NCBI GenBank assembly: GCA_902782995.1
Contig: CACZPJ010000057.1
Span: 1 to 33,496 of the forward strand
From: an uncultured Lachnospiraceae bacterium
GTDB lineage: Bacteria; Bacillota; Clostridia; Lachnospirales; Lachnospiraceae
Direction of reading: 5' to 3'
DNA: 33,496 nt
The translations under genes and the position numbers were made by a program. Positions 1-8,055 of this stretch are shown here, in pieces. Below the pieces are notes generated by a model that made no database searches, had not been told where the DNA came from, and was given only the letters and a program-made list of their open reading frames with translations. Positions within the stretch are counted from its first letter, which is position 1, and every line of letters starts with the position of its first letter.

Positions 1-390
1 TTAGAGGAACTGCATCTGAATATTCCGGTGTGCGGAATGGTAAAGGATGATAATCACAGGACAAGAGGGTTATACTATCATAATGTAGAGATCCCGATCG
101 ATACGAGAAGTGAGGGCTTTAAGCTGATCACAAGGATACAGGATGAAGCGCACCGCTTTGCGATCGAGTTCCACCGTTCACTCAGAAGCAGGAGCCAGGT
201 ACATTCGGTGCTCGATGACATCAACGGAATCGGACCTGCCAGAAGAAAGGCACTGATGCGGAAGTTCCAGTCACTTGAAGCTATCCGGAATGCATCGGTA
301 GAGGAGCTTGCAGATACGGATGCGATGAACGAACAGGCGGCGGCTGAGGTATACAAATTTTTCCATGCGAATGTTGAAGAGCATTCCTAA
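1..390 (+). CDS. uvrC: UvrABC system protein C, C-terminal end (partial)
   Basis: This is the 3' end of the excision nuclease subunit that makes both incisions around damaged DNA in nucleotide excision repair. The reading frame is open from base 1, so the start lies outside the window. The visible part begins in the RNase H-like endonuclease domain ([15 protein letters not shown], a conserved UvrC segment) and ends with the tandem helix-hairpin-helix DNA-binding domain ([19 protein letters not shown] followed by a second, weaker hairpin). The stop is followed by 137 bases before hprK. The family assignment is firm from these motifs. Nothing in the visible part looks broken. Confidence 0.93.
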   Translation, partial: LEELHLNIPVCGMVKDDNHRTRGLYYHNVEIPIDTRSEGFKLITRIQDEAHRFAIEFHRSLRSRSQVHSVLDDINGIGPARRKALMRKFQSLEAIRNASVEELADTDAMNEQAAAEVYKFFHANVEEHS

Positions 391-527
391 ATATGCTAAA
401 CTTAAAACAGAATGCATGTTGCATACTTAGCAGGCTGAGAGAAAGGCATGGCGGCAGGAAAATGTGTCAAAGCGCACGGGACACGATCCGCTATGTACAA
501 GAGTGTGCGCAGAAATGAGGGCTTTTT

Positions 528-1469
528 ATGGAAGGTGTAAGTGTAGCGAAGATAGCGAAGAAGTTACAGTTAAGTTTGTATACAGAGGGAATGGACATCA
601 AGAAGCGTCGGATCCGTCTTTCCGACGTTAACCGTCCGGCGTTACAGTTGAGCGGATATTTTGAGCATTTCGAGCAGTCGAGAGTACAGATCATCGGTAC
701 GGTTGAGTACACATACTTAGAGCATCTCGAAGAAGACCGGAAGATCGATATCTATACACAGTTTTTAGACTATGATATTCCATGTGTCATCTTCTGCCGT
801 GACCTGAAGCCGGATGACATCTTTATCCGGATCGCGAAGGAGAAGAATGTACCGGTACTTGGAACGGGACGGAGCACATCGGAATTCATGGCAGAGCTGA
901 TCTATGTCTTAAGTGAAGAGCTTGCACCGTGTATCACGATCCATGGTGTGTTGGTTGATGTCTATGGCGAAGGACTTCTGATCATGGGTGAGAGCGGAAT
1001 CGGTAAGAGTGAGGCAGCACTGGAGCTGATTAAGCGTGGACACCGTCTGGTTACCGATGATGTGGTAGAGATCCGTAAGATCAATGAGCATACACTGGTC
1101 GGAACTTCACCAGATATTACCAGATATTTCATCGAGCTTCGTGGTATTGGAATCATAGATGTGAAGACACTGTTTGGTGTAGAGAGTGTCAAAGAGAAGC
1201 AGACGATCGATCTGGTCATCAAGTTAGAGGACTGGAAGAAAGAGAACGAGTACGACAGACTCGGACTTGAGGAAGAATATACCGAGTTCCTTGGCAACAA
1301 GGTCGTATGTCATTCCCTTCCGATCCGCCCGGGACGTAACTTAGCAGTCATCTGTGAGGCGGCAGCCGTTAACCACAGACAGAAGAAGATGGGTTACAAT
1401 GCGGCACAGGAGTTATACCGTCGTGTACAGGCGAACCTGAACAAGAAGGATGACGAGGACGCAGAGTAA
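528..1469 (+). CDS. hprK: HPr kinase/phosphorylase
   Basis: A bifunctional enzyme that phosphorylates HPr and Crh on Ser46 and removes the phosphate again; it is the sensor of carbon catabolite control in low-GC Gram-positives. The 313-residue length is normal. The Walker A loop GESGIGKS lies at residues 154-161, and the family signature RGIGIIDVKTLFG at 205-217. His139, just before the beta-strand leading to the P-loop, fits the conserved catalytic histidine. The C-terminal helix region is complete. The start at 528 follows a GAGGGC ribosome binding site. It is the first gene after uvrC in a co-directional run that includes a likely substrate, the HPr-like protein at 5660. Confidence 0.96.
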   Translation: MEGVSVAKIAKKLQLSLYTEGMDIKKRRIRLSDVNRPALQLSGYFEHFEQSRVQIIGTVEYTYLEHLEEDRKIDIYTQFLDYDIPCVIFCRDLKPDDIFIRIAKEKNVPVLGTGRSTSEFMAELIYVLSEELAPCITIHGVLVDVYGEGLLIMGESGIGKSEAALELIKRGHRLVTDDVVEIRKINEHTLVGTSPDITRYFIELRGIGIIDVKTLFGVESVKEKQTIDLVIKLEDWKKENEYDRLGLEEEYTEFLGNKVVCHSLPIRPGRNLAVICEAAAVNHRQKKMGYNAAQELYRRVQANLNKKDDEDAE

Positions 1470-1521
1470 GCTGTTTATAAATTTTAAAATGGCAAAATAG
1501 AAATAAAATGAGGTTGGAAAA

Positions 1522-2913
1522 ATGGAAAGAGATCTGGCATGGGAAAAGTACACAGAAGATGAGAAAAAGTCCGTATTTGATTTTGCAGAAGACTACCGGA
1601 AGTTTATTTCGGACTGTAAGACAGAGCGTGAATGCGTAGAACATTTTACGAAGCTTGCCAAGGATGCCGGCTTTACAGACATGAAGGAAGTCATTGGAAG
1701 CGGCAGAAAGCTTCAGGCTGGTGATAAGGTTTTTGCAGTAAACAGAGGCAAGGCAATGGCTCTTTATGTGATTGGGGAAGAACCGATGGAAACCGGTATG
1801 AATATCTTAGGAGCACATATTGATTCCCCTCGTCTTGATCTCAAGCAGAATCCGATGTATGAGGACACCGGACTTGCAATGTTAGATACCCATTATTATG
1901 GTGGCGTAAAGAAGTACCAGTGGGTAACACTTCCGCTGGCACTGCATGGTGTGATCGCAAAAAAGGATGGTACCCTTGTGAAGGTGAATATCGGTGATAA
2001 GCCGGAAGATCCGGTCTTTGGTGTCAGTGATCTTCTGATCCATCTTGCAGCGGATCAGTTAGAGAAAAAGGGCAATAAGGTCATCGAAGGAGAGAACCTC
2101 GATGTGCTGATCGGAAGCATCCCGGCAGAGAAAAAGGATGGGGAAGATGTCAAGGAACGTGTAAAGGCGAATATCTTAGAGATCCTTGCAAAGCAGTATC
2201 AGATCGAAGAAGAAGATTTCCTTTCCGCAGAGATTGAAGTGGTTCCGGCAGGAATGGCAAGAGATTACGGTTTTGACCGCAGCATGATCATGGGATATGG
2301 ACATGATGACCGTGTCTGTGCTTACCCATCCTTTGAAGCGATCCTTAAGACAGACCGTCCGCGTCAGACCAGTGTCTGCCTGTTGGTGGATAAGGAAGAG
2401 ATCGGAAGTGTCGGTGCAACCGGAATGCATTCCCGTTTCTTTGAAAATATGACGGCAGAGGTCATGGAAGCGGCAGGACAGTACAGTGAACTTGCACTGC
2501 GCCGTGCACTTGGCAATTCGAAGGTATTATCCTCCGATGTCAGTGCAGCCTTTGATCCGAACTATCCGGCAGTGATGGAGAAGAAGAATGCCGCATACTT
2601 TGGAAAAGGAATGGTATTTAATAAGTACACCGGATCGAGAGGAAAGTCCGGTTCAAACGATGCCAATGCAGAATACGTTGGCAGACTCCGCGACATTATG
2701 GATAAGAACCATGTATTTTTCCAGACCTCAGAGCTTGGAAAGGTGGATCAGGGCGGCGGCGGAACCATCGCTTATATCCTTGCAAATTATGGCATGGAAG
2801 TGATCGACAGCGGTGTCGCAGTTTTAAATATGCACGCACCATGGGAGATCATCAGTAAGGCAGATATCTACGAAGCATATAAGGGGTATCTTGCATTCTT
2901 AAAGGAAGCATAA
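1522..2913 (+). CDS. M18 family zinc aminopeptidase
   Basis: A cytosolic dinuclear-zinc exopeptidase that removes N-terminal residues from peptides. At 463 residues it matches the M18 family. Visible motifs are GAHIDSPRLDLK (His99, Asp101), GHDDR (Asp263), DKEEIGS (Glu292/Glu293) and the C-terminal NMHAPWE (His438), which together supply the metal ligands and general base. The ATG at 1522 follows a GAGG site. It lies 52 bases after hprK and 25 bases before murB, so it is probably transcribed with them, although peptide turnover has no obvious link to catabolite control. I leave the symbol empty because M18 paralogues (apeA, apeB) cannot be told apart here. Confidence 0.92.
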   Translation: MERDLAWEKYTEDEKKSVFDFAEDYRKFISDCKTERECVEHFTKLAKDAGFTDMKEVIGSGRKLQAGDKVFAVNRGKAMALYVIGEEPMETGMNILGAHIDSPRLDLKQNPMYEDTGLAMLDTHYYGGVKKYQWVTLPLALHGVIAKKDGTLVKVNIGDKPEDPVFGVSDLLIHLAADQLEKKGNKVIEGENLDVLIGSIPAEKKDGEDVKERVKANILEILAKQYQIEEEDFLSAEIEVVPAGMARDYGFDRSMIMGYGHDDRVCAYPSFEAILKTDRPRQTSVCLLVDKEEIGSVGATGMHSRFFENMTAEVMEAAGQYSELALRRALGNSKVLSSDVSAAFDPNYPAVMEKKNAAYFGKGMVFNKYTGSRGKSGSNDANAEYVGRLRDIMDKNHVFFQTSELGKVDQGGGGTIAYILANYGMEVIDSGVAVLNMHAPWEIISKADIYEAYKGYLAFLKEA

Positions 2914-2938
2914 ATTATAGAAGAATAGAGGAAGATTC

Positions 2939-3850
2939 GTGACAGCATATAATATCGATACATTGAAGAAACTTGTAAGACCGGAACAGATTTTTGAAAA
3001 TGAACCAATGCGGGATCATATTACCTTTCGTGTCGGCGGACCGGCAGATCTGCTGATCCAGCCGGAGGTAGCACAGGTGGCAGATGTGATCGCCTGTTGC
3101 AAGAAGGAAGGAATTCCATATACGGTCATTGGAAACGGAAGTAATCTGCTTGTTTCCGACAAGGGTATCCGTGGTGTTGTGATCGAATTATCCAGACCTG
3201 CCGCCGGGATCCGTATCGATGGATGCAGGATCTATGCCGAAGCAGGAGCAATGCTTGCAAAGACAGCATCCCTTGCGGCAGGGGAAGACTTAACCGGAAT
3301 GGAATTCGCGTCCGGGATTCCGGGATCTGTCGGAGGCGCGGTTGTGATGAATGCAGGCGCATATGGCGGAGAGATGGCACAGATCATAGAGTCTGTGGAC
3401 ATCTTAGACGAAGAAGGAAACAGACGGACGCTGTCGGTAGAAGAGATGGATTTCTCGTACCGGCATAGCTGTATCATGGAGCATCCGTATATTGTATTAT
3501 CTGCTGTTATGCAGCTAGAAAAGGGCGATGCAGAGCAGATCCGGTCACGGATGCAGGAGTTAGCTGTGCAGCGTAAGGAGAAGCAGCCGTTAGAGTATCC
3601 GAGCGCAGGAAGTACCTTTAAGCGTCCGGAAGGATATTTTGCAGGAAAGCTGATCATGGATGCCGGCTTACGCGGTTATTCCGTCGGAGGCGCACAGGTC
3701 TCAGAGAAGCATTGCGGCTTTGTCGTAAACAAGGGCGGTGCAACACAGGCAGACATCTCAGCATTGATGCAGCATGTACAGGATGAAGTGAAAAAGCAGT
3801 TTGGAGTAACCTTAGAACCGGAAGTAAGAAAGCTGGGTGATTTTGAATGA
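2939..3850 (+). CDS. murB: UDP-N-acetylenolpyruvoylglucosamine reductase
   Basis: The FAD- and NADPH-dependent enzyme that reduces UDP-GlcNAc-enolpyruvate to UDP-MurNAc, the second step of peptidoglycan precursor synthesis. The 303-residue sequence has the FAD-binding segments TFRVGGPAD and GNGSNLL, the signature GMEFASGIPGSVGGA, the YRHS segment typical of the type II (Gram-positive) form, and the C-terminal EYPSAGSTFKRP motif with the catalytic serine. The start is GTG at 2939, preceded by AGAGGAAGA; no upstream ATG gives a better site. The stop overlaps the rapZ start as ATGA, which indicates translational coupling. Confidence 0.96.
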   Translation: MTAYNIDTLKKLVRPEQIFENEPMRDHITFRVGGPADLLIQPEVAQVADVIACCKKEGIPYTVIGNGSNLLVSDKGIRGVVIELSRPAAGIRIDGCRIYAEAGAMLAKTASLAAGEDLTGMEFASGIPGSVGGAVVMNAGAYGGEMAQIIESVDILDEEGNRRTLSVEEMDFSYRHSCIMEHPYIVLSAVMQLEKGDAEQIRSRMQELAVQRKEKQPLEYPSAGSTFKRPEGYFAGKLIMDAGLRGYSVGGAQVSEKHCGFVVNKGGATQADISALMQHVQDEVKKQFGVTLEPEVRKLGDFE

Positions 3851-4719
3851 AGTTTGTAATTTTAACAGGAATGTCAGGTGCCGGAAAGAGTACCGCATTA
3901 AAGATGATGGAAGATATTGGCTTTTACTGTGTGGACAATCTCCCGATCCCGCTGATCGAGAAGTTTGTGGAACTCTCCGAATCTTCGAATGCAGAATTGC
4001 AGAAGGTTGCGGTCGGAATTGATATCCGTAACGGTAAGGCACTCGATGAACTTCATGATATTTTAGACCGGCTTGAAGCAGCAGGAAAGCCATGTGAGAT
4101 CCTGTTTCTGGATGCGGAAGATTCTGTTTTGGTGAAGCGTTATAAGGAGACACGCAGGAATCATCCGTTAGCCGGTGGAGAACGTGTGGAACAGGGCATT
4201 GAGCAGGAACGGGAAAAGCTTGCCTTCCTGAAAAAACGCGCCAATTATATCTTAGATACCAGCCAGCTTTTAACGAGGGAGTTAAAGGCAGAGATCAGCA
4301 AGATCTTTGTAGAGAACCAGGATTTTAAGAACCTGTTTATCACGATCCTCTCCTTTGGCTTTAAGTATGGCATCCCGGCAGATTCCGATCTGGTTTTTGA
4401 TGTCCGTTTTTTACCGAACCCATATTATGTAGAGGGACTGCGGTTTAAAAACGGCAATGACAAGGAAATACAGGATTATGTGTTACAGTTTGAAGAGGCA
4501 CATGAATTTTTGGATAAATTAGAAGATATGATCAGCTTCTTGATTCCGAACTACATCGTAGAAGGAAAAAACCAGCTTGTGATCAGTATCGGATGCACCG
4601 GTGGAAAGCACCGGTCGGTAACGCTTGCAAATGAATTGTACAAGCGTTTAAGCAGCAGGAAGGAATTTGGTTTAAAGATCGAGCATCGTGATATTGAGAA
4701 GGATGCAAAGCGTAAGTAG
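3847..4719 (+). CDS. rapZ: RNase adapter / nucleotide-binding protein RapZ (YvcJ)
   Basis: A P-loop protein of 290 residues. The enterobacterial homologue guides RNase E to the GlmZ small RNA and controls glucosamine-6-phosphate synthesis; the Bacillus homologue YvcJ binds nucleotides and its role is less clear. Walker A GMSGAGKS is at residues 8-15, followed by the conserved DNLP. The C-terminal domain carries GCTGGKHRSV at about 249-258, a conserved phosphate-binding loop. The start overlaps the murB stop by 4 bases and the gene ends 9 bases before whiA. In many Firmicutes a yvcK gene sits between rapZ and whiA; it is absent here. Confidence 0.95.
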   Translation: MKFVILTGMSGAGKSTALKMMEDIGFYCVDNLPIPLIEKFVELSESSNAELQKVAVGIDIRNGKALDELHDILDRLEAAGKPCEILFLDAEDSVLVKRYKETRRNHPLAGGERVEQGIEQEREKLAFLKKRANYILDTSQLLTRELKAEISKIFVENQDFKNLFITILSFGFKYGIPADSDLVFDVRFLPNPYYVEGLRFKNGNDKEIQDYVLQFEEAHEFLDKLEDMISFLIPNYIVEGKNQLVISIGCTGGKHRSVTLANELYKRLSSRKEFGLKIEHRDIEKDAKRK

Positions 4720-4728
4720 GAGAAGAAC

Positions 4729-5673
4729 ATGTCATTTTCTGGAGATGTGAAAGAAGAGCTGGCAAGACAGGTCAGCAGCAGCAGACACTGCCAGTTAGCA
4801 GAGCTTGCCGCATTTATCCATTTTGCGGGAAAGATCTCCGTTATGCCGGATGGAGCAAGGTTAGAGATCTTCTCAGAGCATGTATCGATCGTGAAAAAAT
4901 GTTACACCCTGTTAAAGGATGCCTTTGGTATTACCGCAAGCATTGATACGCATACAGGCAGCCGGGTCATCTTAGGGAAGAAGGAAGATGTACTGCGGGT
5001 CTTACAGGCAGTGAAGCTGCTTAATGTGGAGGGCATCCCATCCGGTGCGTCGGATGTGACCGATGGGCTTCTGGTTCAGAAGATCTGCTGTAAGCGGGCT
5101 TTTATCCGGGGTGCATTTTTAATGTCCGGTTCAATGAGCGATCCGAAGAAGTCCTATCATTTTGAGATCGTATGCGATACAAGAAATCAGGCAGAACAGT
5201 TACGTGGGATCATGGGAGAATTTGTTTCGGATGCAAAGGTAGTGCAGCGTAAAAAATATTATATTGTCTATATCAAGGAGGGCGCACAGATCGTTGACAT
5301 TTTAAATGTCATGGGTGCACATACCGCCTTAATGGATCTGGAGAATGTGCGTATCCTTAAGGATATGCGCAATGATGTCAACCGGAAGGTGAACTGTGAG
5401 ACGGCGAATATTAATAAGACCGTGAATGCCGCAGTCAAGCAGATGGAAGACATCCGTTACATACAAAAACAGCAGGGGTTAGGCTCTCTGCCGGAGAATT
5501 TGTATGAGATGGCGCAGCTTCGCTTAGAACATCCGGATGCGCCGTTAAAAGAGCTTGGAGGATATTTAGACCCACCGGTAGGAAAGTCCGGTGTGAATCA
5601 CAGATTACGAAAAATCAGTGCAATAGCAGAAGATCTACGCAGATCAAAGGAGGAGACAAATGACGAAACGTGA
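4729..5673 (+). CDS. whiA: DNA-binding protein WhiA
   Basis: A DNA-binding protein of 314 residues. In Actinobacteria it is a sporulation transcription factor; in Bacillus it influences cell division and chromosome segregation. The N-terminal MSFSGDVKEELAR start and the following region correspond to the degenerate LAGLIDADG fold, and the C-terminal part (about 225-310, with LKELGGYLDPPVGKSGVNHRLRKI) is the helix-turn-helix domain. The ATG at 4729 follows an AGGAGAA site. The last 14 bases overlap the HPr-like gene, whose own ribosome binding site AAAGGAGGAG is inside the whiA coding sequence, so the two are likely coupled. Confidence 0.95.
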   Translation: MSFSGDVKEELARQVSSSRHCQLAELAAFIHFAGKISVMPDGARLEIFSEHVSIVKKCYTLLKDAFGITASIDTHTGSRVILGKKEDVLRVLQAVKLLNVEGIPSGASDVTDGLLVQKICCKRAFIRGAFLMSGSMSDPKKSYHFEIVCDTRNQAEQLRGIMGEFVSDAKVVQRKKYYIVYIKEGAQIVDILNVMGAHTALMDLENVRILKDMRNDVNRKVNCETANINKTVNAAVKQMEDIRYIQKQQGLGSLPENLYEMAQLRLEHPDAPLKELGGYLDPPVGKSGVNHRLRKISAIAEDLRRSKEETNDET

Positions 5674-5917
5674 GATTCAGGTTCGTGTTCCGGGAGGAAT
5701 GGAAGCAAGTCCGGTGGCACTTTTGGTGCAGACGGCAAACCGGTTTAACAGCAGCATCTATCTGGAAACAGGAACGACAAAGGTAAATGCCAAAAGCATT
5801 ATGGGAATGATGTCTGTTGTATTGAATTATGAGGATAAGATCCTGATTACAGCAGATGGAGCAGATGAGAAGGAAGCCTTAGATGCAATGGAGCAGTTTC
5901 TGACACATCTTGCATAA
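5660..5917 (+). CDS. Crh-like HPr-domain protein lacking the PTS histidine
   Basis: An 85-residue HPr-fold protein. In PTS HPr the active site GIHARPA contains His15, which carries phosphate from Enzyme I. Here the aligned segment is GMEASPV: Glu occupies position 15 and Ser position 17, so phosphotransfer to sugar permeases should not be possible. The regulatory site is intact: KSIMGMMS places Ser at exactly position 46. This is the pattern of Bacillus Crh, which has Gln15 and acts with CcpA after phosphorylation by HprK. The position after rapZ-whiA matches that of crh in Bacillus. A general ptsH must exist elsewhere in the genome. The HPr fold is certain; the Crh-like function is inferred. 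Confidence 0.85.
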   Translation: MTKREIQVRVPGGMEASPVALLVQTANRFNSSIYLETGTTKVNAKSIMGMMSVVLNYEDKILITADGADEKEALDAMEQFLTHLA

Positions 5918-5941
5918 AGACAGGGGAAAGGAACAGGAAGT

Positions 5942-6850
5942 TTGAAAAAGAAATTACTATTTATATTTAATCCGCATTCCGGCAAGGGGCAGATTAAGAA
6001 TAAGCTGATGGAAATCATAGATATTATGGTAAAGGCAGATTATGAGGTGACCGTATATCCGACACAGGCGCAGGGGGATGGACAGCGCAAAGTGGAGCAG
6101 GAAGCGGAAAACTATGATCTGCTTGTATGTTGTGGTGGTGACGGTACCTTAGACGAAGCGGTCAGTGGTCTGATGAAGTGTGGGGCAAAGGTTACGCTCG
6201 GTTACATTCCGGCAGGAAGCACGAATGACTTCGCATCTTCCTTAAAGATCCCAAAGCATATGACAAAGGCTGCCGAGGTTGCCGTTCATGGAAGAAAGTT
6301 CCCGTGTGACGTGGGATATTTTAATGGGGATTCGTTTATTTATGTGGCGGCATTTGGACTGTTTACCGCTGTATCCTATCAGACGAACCAGGAACTGAAA
6401 AATATCTTAGGCCATGCGGCATACATACTCGAAGGCGCAAAAAGCCTGAAGGATATCCGCGCATACCGCATGCGTGTGGAGTATGAGGATCAGGTATTAG
6501 AGGATGAATTTATCTATGGAATGATCACGAATTCCTGCTCGGTAGGCGGCTTTAAGAATATCGCAGGCAAAAATGTACTCTTAGATGACGGACTTTTCGA
6601 GGTCACCCTGATCAAGATGCCGAAGAATCCGCTGGAATTAAACGAGATCATACGATGCCTGACAAGCCGCAAGGACGATACCGACCTGATCTATTCCTTT
6701 AAGACAGATCATGTCGAGTTCTATCCGGATGAAGTGATCCCATGGACCTTAGACGGTGAGTTTGGCGGAGACCACGAAAAGGTAGAAATCAGAACCAGAC
6801 ATCAGGCTTTGGAGATTATGGTTAAGAATAAGCATACAACCGAAAAATGA
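5942..6850 (+). CDS. Diacylglycerol kinase-family lipid kinase (DagK/YegS type)
   Basis: A soluble lipid kinase of 302 residues, probably acting on diacylglycerol at the membrane and returning it to phosphatidic acid. The catalytic domain has the N-terminal phosphate-binding FNPHSGKGQ, the GGDGT nucleotide-binding loop at residues 65-69 and AGSTNDFA at 91-98; the C-terminal beta-domain ends in the conserved PWTLDGEFGG. The start is TTG at 5942 after AGGAA; starting at the next ATG would remove the FNPHSGKG strand, so TTG is preferred. It lies 24 bases after the HPr-like gene and probably ends this operon. DagK and the related YegS group cannot be separated by eye. Confidence 0.9.
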   Translation: MKKKLLFIFNPHSGKGQIKNKLMEIIDIMVKADYEVTVYPTQAQGDGQRKVEQEAENYDLLVCCGGDGTLDEAVSGLMKCGAKVTLGYIPAGSTNDFASSLKIPKHMTKAAEVAVHGRKFPCDVGYFNGDSFIYVAAFGLFTAVSYQTNQELKNILGHAAYILEGAKSLKDIRAYRMRVEYEDQVLEDEFIYGMITNSCSVGGFKNIAGKNVLLDDGLFEVTLIKMPKNPLELNEIIRCLTSRKDDTDLIYSFKTDHVEFYPDEVIPWTLDGEFGGDHEKVEIRTRHQALEIMVKNKHTTEK

Positions 6851-6886
6851 TTGTGATATTTTTAACTTTATTTTTACAAAAAACAA

Positions 6887-6895
6887 TGATATAAT
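6887..6895 (+). promoter_or_regulatory. Extended -10 promoter of fba
   Basis: TG-A-TATAAT is a perfect extended -10 element in the gap between the lipid kinase and aldolase genes. There is no good -35 hexamer at 16-18 bases (TTTATT is the nearest), which is typical of extended -10 promoters. The leader contains a small hairpin, ACGTCC/GGACGT around a GACG loop at 6910-6925, just before the strong CGGAGGA ribosome binding site. Confidence 0.6.
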
Positions 6896-6951
6896 CTTGC
6901 TAGCGACAGACGTCCGACGGGACGTAATCTAAAAAAACGGAGGATAATGAA

Positions 6952-7818
6952 ATGTTAGTATCAGCAGCAGAAATGTTAAAGAAAGCAAAAGCTGGACATT
7001 ATGCAGTAGGCCAGTTCAACATCAACAACTTAGAGTGGACAAAATCCGTTCTGTTAACAGCAGAGGAATTAAGATCCCCGGTTATCTTAGGTGTATCTGA
7101 GGGTGCCGGAAAGTACATGACAGGATTTAAGACCGTTGCAGCAATGGTTAAGGCAATGGATGAAGAGTTAGGAATCACAGTTCCTGTTGCATTACATCTG
7201 GATCATGGTACTTATGAAGGATGCTACAAATGTATCAAGGCTGGATTCACATCTATCATGTTCGATGGTTCCCATTACGCAATCGAAGAGAACATCGAGA
7301 AGACAAAAGAGTTAGTAGCAGTTGCCCACAACCTTGGACTTTCCATCGAGGCAGAAGTTGGTTCTATCGGTGGTGAAGAAGACGGTGTTGTAGGAATGGG
7401 CGAATGTGCAGATCCGAACGAGTGTAAAGCAATCGCTGACCTTGGCGTAGATATGCTTGCAGCAGGTATCGGTAACATTCATGGAAAATATCCTGCAAAC
7501 TGGGCTGGATTAAGCTTCGAAACATTAGACGCTGTACAGCAGAAGACAGGTGAGATGCCATTAGTTCTTCACGGTGGTACAGGTATCCCTGAGGATATGA
7601 TCAAAAAGGCAATCTCTCTTGGCGTAGCTAAGATCAACGTTAACACAGAGTGCCAGTTATCATTTGCTGATGCTACAAGAAAATATATCGAGGCAGGAAA
7701 AGACTTAGAGGGTAAAGGATTCGATCCTCGTAAGTTATTAGCTCCTGGTGCAGAAGCAATCAAAGCTACTGTAAAAGAGAAAATGGAGTTATTTGGATCA
7801 GTTGGAAAAGCAGAATAA
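6952..7818 (+). CDS. fba: Class II fructose-bisphosphate aldolase
   Basis: The zinc-dependent aldolase of glycolysis and gluconeogenesis that cleaves fructose-1,6-bisphosphate into glyceraldehyde-3-phosphate and dihydroxyacetone phosphate. It has 288 residues. LHLDHG supplies the catalytic Asp84 and zinc ligand His85; GNIHGKYP (His177) and VLHGGTGI (His207) complete the zinc site, with the substrate-binding glycine loop following. The gene has its own promoter, a strong CGGAGGA ribosome binding site and a preference for a narrow codon set, all consistent with high expression. Sequence alone does not exclude activity on tagatose bisphosphate, but the general glycolytic enzyme is the simpler reading. 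Confidence 0.93.
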   Translation: MLVSAAEMLKKAKAGHYAVGQFNINNLEWTKSVLLTAEELRSPVILGVSEGAGKYMTGFKTVAAMVKAMDEELGITVPVALHLDHGTYEGCYKCIKAGFTSIMFDGSHYAIEENIEKTKELVAVAHNLGLSIEAEVGSIGGEEDGVVGMGECADPNECKAIADLGVDMLAAGIGNIHGKYPANWAGLSFETLDAVQQKTGEMPLVLHGGTGIPEDMIKKAISLGVAKINVNTECQLSFADATRKYIEAGKDLEGKGFDPRKLLAPGAEAIKATVKEKMELFGSVGKAE

Positions 7819-7949
7819 GACATATTGACGAAAATACTCCCTTTTTGTTACTGATTTTGTATAAAATAGAAAAAGTAAAATTTGCTATTGCAATTTAAGT
7901 CTTTTTGAGTTATCTTAGTAGCAACAAAAAGAATATGTGAAAAACGAAC

Positions 7950-7986
7950 AAGGGTGTTCCAACAGGTGTGGAATGCCCTTTTTTTT
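7950..7986 (+). terminator. Intrinsic terminator or attenuator in the glnA leader
   Basis: AAGGGTGTTCC (7950-7960) pairs with GGAATGCCCTT (7970-7980), with two G-U wobbles, and is followed by eight T. It lies 131 bases after fba and 69 bases before glnA. A competing small hairpin, GAAC/GTTC around the six-base loop AAGGGT (7946-7959), would break the terminator's 5' arm. The rest of 7819-8046 holds only a weak bulged hairpin near 7878-7896 and no clear promoter, so this could end fba transcripts, attenuate glnA, or do both. Confidence 0.75.
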
Positions 7987-8055
7987 ACATAATCTTCGAA
8001 AAATAAAGAGAAGCATACTAGGGGGACCGGTTGCTGAAAAGAAAGGATGTATCAG

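Noticed and set aside
391..527. Promoter for hprK in the gap after uvrC
   Set aside because: No hexamer pair with acceptable spacing was found; ATGCA/TGCAT near 402-414 is a short chance-level dyad.
7861..7949. First hairpin of an ANTAR-type pair upstream of glnA
   Set aside because: Every six-base loop with A at 1 and G at 4 in this stretch was tried; none is closed by more than one base pair. The same search before amtB gave only 3-4 bp with wobbles.
7819..8046. Glutamine riboswitch in the glnA leader
   Set aside because: The known glutamine riboswitches are mainly cyanobacterial or marine and need conserved elements that I could not find; only a terminator and small hairpins are visible.
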